From assembly GCA_002342035.1 (NCBI GenBank), contig DDPE01000028.1, forward strand, positions 1-10,209: a stretch of DNA of 10,209 nt, given 5' to 3'. This DNA is from Asticcacaulis sp. UBA2476 (lineage in GTDB: Bacteria; Pseudomonadota; Alphaproteobacteria; Caulobacterales; Caulobacteraceae). Shown here piece after piece: positions 6,757 to 10,209 of this stretch; positions within the stretch are counted from its first letter, which is position 1; each line of letters starts with the position of its first letter. The position numbers were made by a program, and so were the translations under genes. Below the pieces are notes generated by a model. It saw only the letters and a list, made by a program, of their open reading frames with translations. It was not told where the DNA came from and did no database searches.

Positions 6757-7115
6757 TTTTTTCTCACAAAAGTGCGCACGCCCGGCGAACCTACCGACTG
6801 AGCCAGCGCCTCATCAATCTGCCAGCCATTGGCACGCAGCCAGTCGATCGCGTCACCAAAACCGCGCTCAGACGCGCTTAGGGCAATCTCCCCTTCACCG
6901 GAAAACAGCATGATGCTGCGTAAATGCACCGCGTCTTTGGCAGTGAAAAATGCTTTCAGAAACGTCTTTTCAAGCAGTTTCGGGGCCTTGGCGGTGTCGT
7001 GCATCAGCACGCATTTCTCCAGCCCGCCTTTCGAGACATGAAAGCGCGCCTGTTTGCCCTCAAACACCGTCAGATCGCCGTCACAGACGATTTTGTATTT
7101 CGAGAACAAAGACAA
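6753..7115 (-). CDS. Hypothetical protein between rpiA and gor
   Basis: This encodes 120 residues with a TTG start at 7115, chosen because AGGAG lies six bases upstream and there is no in-frame ATG near the N-terminus. I do not recognise the family. The protein is small and rich in Lys and other charged residues, with no signal peptide and no membrane helix. The order appears to be short strands (KYKIVCDGDLTVFE, ARFHV), a Lys-rich helix (about 43-55), a strand IMLFSGE, a helix ending in IDWLRANGW (about 88-96), and a basic VRKK tail. It holds Cys11 and Cys35 and no obvious catalytic motif. The gene overlaps gor by four bases and follows rpiA by 65 nt in the same direction, so it is probably co-transcribed and translationally coupled to gor. 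Other alphaproteobacteria, as I recall, often carry a different small gene (DUF2059) here; this sequence does not look like that family. Confidence 0.75.
   Translation of the reverse strand: MSLFSKYKIVCDGDLTVFEGKQARFHVSKGGLEKCVLMHDTAKAPKLLEKTFLKAFFTAKDAVHLRSIMLFSGEGEIALSASERGFGDAIDWLRANGWQIDEALAQSVGSPGVRTFVRKK
6756..6762 (-). other. A7 slippery-type heptamer at the unknown gene/gor overlap
   Basis: The mRNA reads GUG AGA AAA AAA UGA, so the seven A residues have the phase A_AAA_AAA of a -1 slippery site directly before the stop of the 120-residue gene. A -1 slip places the ribosome exactly on the gor AUG and would continue in the gor frame, giving an in-frame fusion. Polymerase slippage on A7 could do the same. 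It may equally be just two lysine codons used for stop/start coupling. Confidence 0.3.
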
Positions 7116-7130
7116 GACTTTCTCCTAAAA

Positions 7131-7175
7131 TGCGCATTCCAAAAAGTGTATTCGGTTTTTGGACAAAAATGCGCA
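7131..7175 (-). promoter_or_regulatory. Imperfect two-part hairpin in the rpiA / hypothetical gene spacer
   Basis: In minus-strand RNA, UGCGCAU (7175-7169) pairs with AUGCGCA (7137-7131), and inside it UCCAAAAA (7163-7156) pairs with UUUUUGGA (7145-7138) around a 10-nt loop. An asymmetric bulge of five bases (7168-7164) separates the two helices. It begins just after the rpiA stop and ends about five bases before the AGGAG of the next gene. The hairpin could protect or process the upstream mRNA 3' end, or control access to the downstream ribosome site. AAAATGCGCA also occurs as a direct repeat at 7127-7136 and 7166-7175. No promoter was convincing here. Confidence 0.45.
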
Positions 7176-7180
7176 ACAAA

Positions 7181-7873
7181 TTATGGTTCCAAGACCTTCA
7201 CGCCATCATCAGTCCCCAGCAGCGCAAATTCGGCCAGATCAAGGAACAAGCCGTGATCGACCACGCCGGTCGTGGCTTTCAACGCGGCAGCAAGGCCTGT
7301 AGGGTCAGAAATCTGCCCACAGGAGACGTCAAAAATAAGGTTCGCCCCGTCAGTTATAAAGGGCTGTCCGTCTTTTTTACGTAATGTCGGCACTTTCTGG
7401 ATCTCAAATTCCGCCAGCACATCACAAATCCGGTTGACCGTGCCCTTATAGGCAAAGGGTTCAACCTCGATCGGCAGGGCAAACGCGCCCAGGGTTTTGA
7501 CGTGCTTGGCAGCATCGGCGATGACGATACAGGTCCTGGCCTGCTCCCAGATCAGCTTTTCGCGCAGGAGCGCTCCACCGCCGCCCTTGATCAGCGCCAG
7601 ACCCGGCCCGATCTCGTCGGCCCCATCGACACACAGATCCAGCGACCCGACATCGTTGATATCAAGAATAGTCAGGCCAAGTGATGTCGCCAAATTGGTC
7701 GTCTGCACTGATGTCGAGACCAGCGTCAACTTCATACCGGCCTTGACCTTATCGGCAATCGCCTTGACGAAATGAGCCGCAGTAGAGCCCGTGCCCAAAC
7801 CCACCTTCATGCCGTCCTTGACGTATTCTATGGCGGCGAGACCCGATTGTTCTTTTTGCGTTTCGGCTGACAT
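7181..7873 (-). CDS. rpiA: Ribose-5-phosphate isomerase A
   Basis: The enzyme interconverts ribose 5-phosphate and ribulose 5-phosphate in the non-oxidative pentose phosphate pathway, in the cytoplasm. The 230-residue length is close to other RpiA proteins. Visible motifs are the phosphate-binding GLGTGSTA (25-32), DGADEI (83-88) with Asp83 and Asp86, and KGGGGALLREK (96-106) containing Lys96 and catalytic Glu105. The C-terminal LGTDDGVKVLEP matches the usual ending. The ATG at 7873 has AGGA just upstream, and this Shine-Dalgarno overlaps the glmU stop codon; the intergenic gap is only 6 bases. Co-transcription with glmU is therefore very likely. The glmU-rpiA adjacency puts amino-sugar and pentose phosphate genes in one message. 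Nothing is missing from the active site. Confidence 0.97.
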   Translation of the reverse strand: MSAETQKEQSGLAAIEYVKDGMKVGLGTGSTAAHFVKAIADKVKAGMKLTLVSTSVQTTNLATSLGLTILDINDVGSLDLCVDGADEIGPGLALIKGGGGALLREKLIWEQARTCIVIADAAKHVKTLGAFALPIEVEPFAYKGTVNRICDVLAEFEIQKVPTLRKKDGQPFITDGANLIFDVSCGQISDPTGLAAALKATTGVVDHGLFLDLAEFALLGTDDGVKVLEP

Positions 7874-7879
7874 GCGTTC

Positions 7880-9256
7880 CTACTTTTTGCTGGCTTTTTC
7901 AGCGGATTTGACGGCTCGAAAATTGGCGGCCCAGCCCGGTTTTTCAGACTGACGCGAGCGGGCAAAGGCCAGTGCATCGGCACTGACGTCTTCGGTGATC
8001 ACCGATCCTGACCCGATCAGAGCGCCCGCTCCAATGGCCACAGGGGCGACCAGCGACGAATTGGAACCGATAAACGCGCCGTCACCAATGATGGTCTTAT
8101 GTTTGAAGAAACCATCATAATTACAAAAAATCGTGCCTGCCCCAATATTGACCTTGGCGCCAACCGCACCATCGCCCAGATAGGCGAGATGGTTAGCCTT
8201 GGCTCCGTCGCCGACGGTGACGTTTTTGACCTCAACGAAGTTGCCGATATGCACGTCCTTGCCCAGCACGGCCCCCGGCCGCAAACGCGCATAGGGCCCA
8301 ATCAGAGCCCCCTCACCCACGACCGCCCCTTCGAGGTGACTAAAGGCGCGAATGACCGCGCCGCTCCCGACCGTCACACCCTCACCAAAGATGACATTCG
8401 GTTCAATCGTCCCCCCCGGAGCAATCTTAGTATCCCATGAAAACCAGACCGTATCGGGTGCGGTCATGGTCACGCCATCGCGCAGAAACGCCTGCCGCGT
8501 CCGGGTCTGCCAAACGGCCTCCATCATCGCCAGTTCGCCCTGAGCATTGACGCCGCCGACATCCTGCTCGGACGCAAACGTCACCTGCGGCATCAGATCG
8601 CGCTTGCGGGCCAGCGCTACCACATCGGTCAGGTAATACTCGCCCTTGGCGTTGTCATTGGTGACCTCAGCCAGCAGCGAAAACAGTAACTCACGATCGC
8701 AGGCCAGCACGCCCGAATTGCAGGCGGTTATGGACAACTGCTCCTTATTGGCCTCCTTGGCTTCGACGATGGCGTATAGATTATGGTTTTGAGAGATCAC
8801 CAACCGCCCATAGGCACCGGGATCGGCCGCCTCAAAACCCAGCACAACCATCTCAGTAGTTTGGGCCATTTCAAACACCGGCATAAGTACCTCAGCCGAC
8901 ATCAGCGGGCAGTCGGCATAGGTGACAATGACTTGCCCGTCGAAATCAGCCAGCGCATCCCGCGCTGCGAGAACGGCATGGCCGGTACCCAAAGGCGGAT
9001 CCTGAATGACCACATTTTGATCGCCAACCCGCGCACGGGCGGCTACGCCTACCGTCGGGCTGTGGTTACCGACCACCACAACCACGCGGTCACAGCCCAG
9101 ATCAAAAGCCGCATCAATGGCGCGGTCCAGCATGGTACGTCCGCCAACCTTATGTAAAACCTTGGGCAGAGGCGATTTCATGCGCGTCCCCTGACCCGCC
9201 GCCAAAATCACCGCAGCCCGTTTGATGGTGGAATCTAAGCTCATATCGCGACTCAT
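7880..9256 (-). CDS. glmU: Bifunctional N-acetylglucosamine-1-phosphate uridyltransferase / glucosamine-1-phosphate acetyltransferase
   Basis: GlmU acetylates glucosamine 1-phosphate and then uridylylates the product to UDP-GlcNAc, the precursor for peptidoglycan and lipopolysaccharide, in the cytoplasm. The 458 residues match the family. The N-terminal Rossmann pyrophosphorylase domain shows LAAGQGTRMKSPLPK (18-32), PLGTGHAV (88-95), the Mg-binding YADCP (113-117, Asp115) and GVNAQGELA (235-243, Asn237). From about residue 275 the left-handed beta-helix of hexapeptide repeats follows, with RLRPGAVLG (324-332), catalytic His356 in NHLAYLGD, and NYDG (379-382). The first ATG lacks a clear Shine-Dalgarno. 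Met5 is an equally possible start and would give 454 residues. It is the first gene of a probable five-gene operon and is divergent from gph across 65 nt. Confidence 0.97.
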   Translation of the reverse strand: MSRDMSLDSTIKRAAVILAAGQGTRMKSPLPKVLHKVGGRTMLDRAIDAAFDLGCDRVVVVVGNHSPTVGVAARARVGDQNVVIQDPPLGTGHAVLAARDALADFDGQVIVTYADCPLMSAEVLMPVFEMAQTTEMVVLGFEAADPGAYGRLVISQNHNLYAIVEAKEANKEQLSITACNSGVLACDRELLFSLLAEVTNDNAKGEYYLTDVVALARKRDLMPQVTFASEQDVGGVNAQGELAMMEAVWQTRTRQAFLRDGVTMTAPDTVWFSWDTKIAPGGTIEPNVIFGEGVTVGSGAVIRAFSHLEGAVVGEGALIGPYARLRPGAVLGKDVHIGNFVEVKNVTVGDGAKANHLAYLGDGAVGAKVNIGAGTIFCNYDGFFKHKTIIGDGAFIGSNSSLVAPVAIGAGALIGSGSVITEDVSADALAFARSRQSEKPGWAANFRAVKSAEKASKK

Positions 9257-9321
9257 CTGTTGCAGCCTTACCGGATTTAGCTCAAAGCAGGACTAAACGC
9301 TATTACCTCACGAGTCATTAT
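9257..9321. promoter_or_regulatory. Divergent glmU/gph promoter region flanked by GANTC sites
   Basis: This 65-nt spacer must hold the promoters of both divergent genes unless they start inside coding sequence. GANTC sites, the target of the CcrM adenine methyltransferase in Caulobacter-type bacteria, occur at 9250-9254 (GACTC, overlapping the glmU start codon) and 9312-9316 (GAGTC, ten bases upstream of the gph ATG at 9322). For gph, TATTAC at 9301-9306 is a possible -10 with only a weak -35. For glmU no clear hexamer pair was found. Confidence 0.4.
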
Positions 9322-10008
9322 ATGCCTGCCCTGCCCGATTTGCGCGATTATTGTCTGGCCTTCGATCTGGACGGAACCCTGGTCGATACCGCCCCGGATA
9401 TCATAGGCACCTTGAATGATATCCTGAAAGAACATGGAGCGGAGCCGTTCCCACACAGCGCTGCCCGCGCACTGGTCGGTAAGGGCGCGCGCTCATTGAT
9501 ACAGCGGGGTTTTGCCGCGGCGGGCCTGTCGCTGACGCCAGAACAGGAAGACGCGATGGTGCCGCATTTTCTGGCGCTTTACCGCGAACGCATCGACCAT
9601 GAAAGCCAGCCGTTTGAAGGCGTTTTCGAGGCGCTGGACATACTTCGCACGGCGGGTGCGCATCTGGCGGTCTGCACCAATAAGCCCTATGATCTATCAG
9701 TGCTGCTGTTGACGCGTCTTGGGATGATTGAGCATTTCAAAACCGTGGTCGGTGCCGACAGCGTGGCTAACAAGAAACCCGATCCGGAACACCTTAAGGC
9801 CTGCACCGATTTTGTGGGCTTAAACCTTATCCAATCCATGCTGATCGGGGATTCAGAGACCGATTTTCTAACCGCCCGCAATGCTGGCGTGCCGTCGATC
9901 CTGGTCAGCTTTGGCTATAACGACACGCCGGTGGCAGATCTTAAGCCCGACCGGCTTATCCACCATTTCCGCGAACTGCCTGACGCGGTCGCCGCCTGCC
10001 TGACATAA
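9322..10008 (+). CDS. gph: Phosphoglycolate phosphatase family HAD hydrolase
   Basis: This encodes a 228-residue cytoplasmic haloacid dehalogenase-superfamily phosphatase that most resembles Gph, which hydrolyses 2-phosphoglycolate arising from DNA repair or oxygenase reactions. All four HAD motifs are visible: FDLDGTLVDT (14-23) with nucleophile Asp15 and acid/base Asp17, VCTNKP (117-122) with Thr119, Lys152 in NKKPDP, and IGDSETD (175-181) with Asp177 and Asp181. A helical cap occupies roughly residues 25-95. The ATG has only a weak CGAG seven bases upstream. The protein could instead act on another small phosphate ester, since HAD specificity is hard to read from sequence. A 7-bp hairpin without a U-tract (10030-10049) follows the stop codon. 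Confidence 0.88.
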   Translation: MPALPDLRDYCLAFDLDGTLVDTAPDIIGTLNDILKEHGAEPFPHSAARALVGKGARSLIQRGFAAAGLSLTPEQEDAMVPHFLALYRERIDHESQPFEGVFEALDILRTAGAHLAVCTNKPYDLSVLLLTRLGMIEHFKTVVGADSVANKKPDPEHLKACTDFVGLNLIQSMLIGDSETDFLTARNAGVPSILVSFGYNDTPVADLKPDRLIHHFRELPDAVAACLT

Positions 10009-10013
10009 AAGAC

Positions 10014-10042
10014 TTGTCACCGGCGTTTTGAGCGGTTAAAGC
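10014..10042 (+). promoter_or_regulatory. Weak candidate promoter for the tRNA gene
   Basis: TTGTCA (10014-10019) and TAAAGC (10037-10042) are 17 bases apart. Initiation would fall near 10049, about 15 bases before the tRNA. The -10 match is poor. The region also contains the hairpin GAGCGGT (10030-10036) / ACCGCTC (10043-10049), which may instead mark the end of gph. The tRNA could also be transcribed by read-through from gph. Confidence 0.25.
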
Positions 10043-10063
10043 ACCGCTCCTCGCAATTGGTTC

Positions 10064-10138
10064 GGACTCGTAGCTCAGCGGGAGAGCATTCGCTTCACAC
10101 GCGAAGGGTCACAGGTTCAATCCCTGTCGGGTCCACCA
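10064..10138 (+). tRNA. tRNA-Val (anticodon CAC)
   Basis: A complete 75-nt cloverleaf is visible. The acceptor arm is GGACTCG/CGGGTCC (one T-G pair), the D stem is GCTC/GAGC, and the anticodon stem is TTCGC/GCGAA around loop TTCACAC, giving anticodon CAC at positions 34-36. The variable region is 5 nt. The T arm is ACAGG/CCTGT with loop TTCAATC, then discriminator A and an encoded CCA. It decodes GUG valine codons. A GANTC site (GACTC, 10065-10069) lies within the acceptor arm. No integrated element is seen at its 3' end within the 71 bases available. Confidence 0.97.
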
Positions 10139-10145
10139 TTTCCTC

Positions 10146-10177
10146 ATTTTCTCCGAAAATTCAGAAATTCTTTTTTT
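10146..10177 (+). terminator. Probable terminator after tRNA-Val
   Basis: An A/T-rich hairpin, ATTTTC (10146-10151) / GAAAAT (10155-10160) with a 3-nt loop, is followed ten bases later by seven T residues (10171-10177). An alternative pairing is CAGAAA (10162-10167) with TTTCTG (10175-10180), which uses part of the T run. Either stem is weak. The T-tract directly behind a tRNA is the main support. Confidence 0.4.
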
Positions 10178-10189
10178 CTGGCGCTCAGG

Positions 10190-10205
10190 GCCAAGGGCCC
10201 TTGGC
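10190..10205. repeat. GC-rich palindrome at the right edge
   Basis: GCCAAGGGCCCTTGGC is a perfect 16-nt palindrome with the same CAAGG/CCTTG core as the palindromes at 3-20 and 2488-2507. The window ends four bases later, so its context to the right cannot be judged. Confidence 0.5.
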
Positions 10206-10209
10206 GGCG

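Noticed and set aside
6950..7384. 144-codon plus-strand frame spanning the hypothetical gene/rpiA gap
   Set aside because: It is antisense to both genes, with a basic low-information translation. The minus-strand genes have Shine-Dalgarno sites and conserved motifs or overlaps that this frame lacks.
9257..9321. Riboswitch or ribozyme upstream of glmU
   Set aside because: The 65-nt spacer is too short and shows no conserved core. The glmS ribozyme is known to act on glmS, not glmU.
10139..10209. Possible integration site of a mobile element at the tRNA-Val 3' end
   Set aside because: No repeated tRNA 3' fragment, integrase or composition change is visible in the 71 bases left in the window.

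Overview
This is a core-genome stretch of an alphaproteobacterium, most likely a member of the Caulobacteraceae (an Asticcacaulis- or Caulobacter-like organism). That assignment is inferred from moderately high GC, alphaproteobacterial versions of GlmU and glutathione reductase, a long class II DAHP synthase, an alphaproteobacterial 'DWSA'-type unknown protein at the left end, and CcrM-type GANTC sites around a divergent promoter region. No mobile element, CRISPR array, phage gene or defence system is visible.

Layout from left to right. At the left edge is a perfect 18-nt palindrome, then a plus-strand gene for a conserved protein of unknown function (66-983). It converges, with a 7-nt gap, on a minus-strand MATE-family efflux transporter (991-2367). 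A 141-nt gap with two GC-rich palindromes separates the transporter from a minus-strand class II DAHP synthase (2509-3897), the entry enzyme of the shikimate pathway. A 155-nt spacer upstream of the synthase holds a sigma70-like promoter, then a textbook intrinsic terminator lying between that promoter and the start codon, with a possible competing hairpin. This is the best candidate here for an undescribed regulatory element.

From 9256 leftwards to 4053 runs a tight minus-strand cluster that looks like one operon: glmU (UDP-GlcNAc synthesis), rpiA (pentose phosphate pathway), a 120-residue unknown protein with a TTG start, gor (glutathione reductase), and a polytopic O-antigen ligase/polymerase-like protein. 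Gaps are 7 nt or less or overlapping, except for 65 nt after rpiA that contains a long imperfect hairpin. At the overlap between the unknown gene and gor, the mRNA carries A7 in the exact phase of a -1 slippery heptamer. A -1 slip there would fuse the two proteins in frame.

Divergently from glmU lies gph (phosphoglycolate phosphatase family, 9322-10008), followed by tRNA-Val(CAC) with an encoded CCA end (10064-10138), a probable terminator, and another palindrome at the window edge. Functionally the cluster joins envelope precursor supply (GlmU, the ligase-like protein) with pentose phosphate metabolism (RpiA), NADPH-dependent thiol redox (Gor) and, next door, an erythrose-4-phosphate-consuming enzyme (DAHP synthase). 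The metabolic link is inference; the gene identities are well supported.
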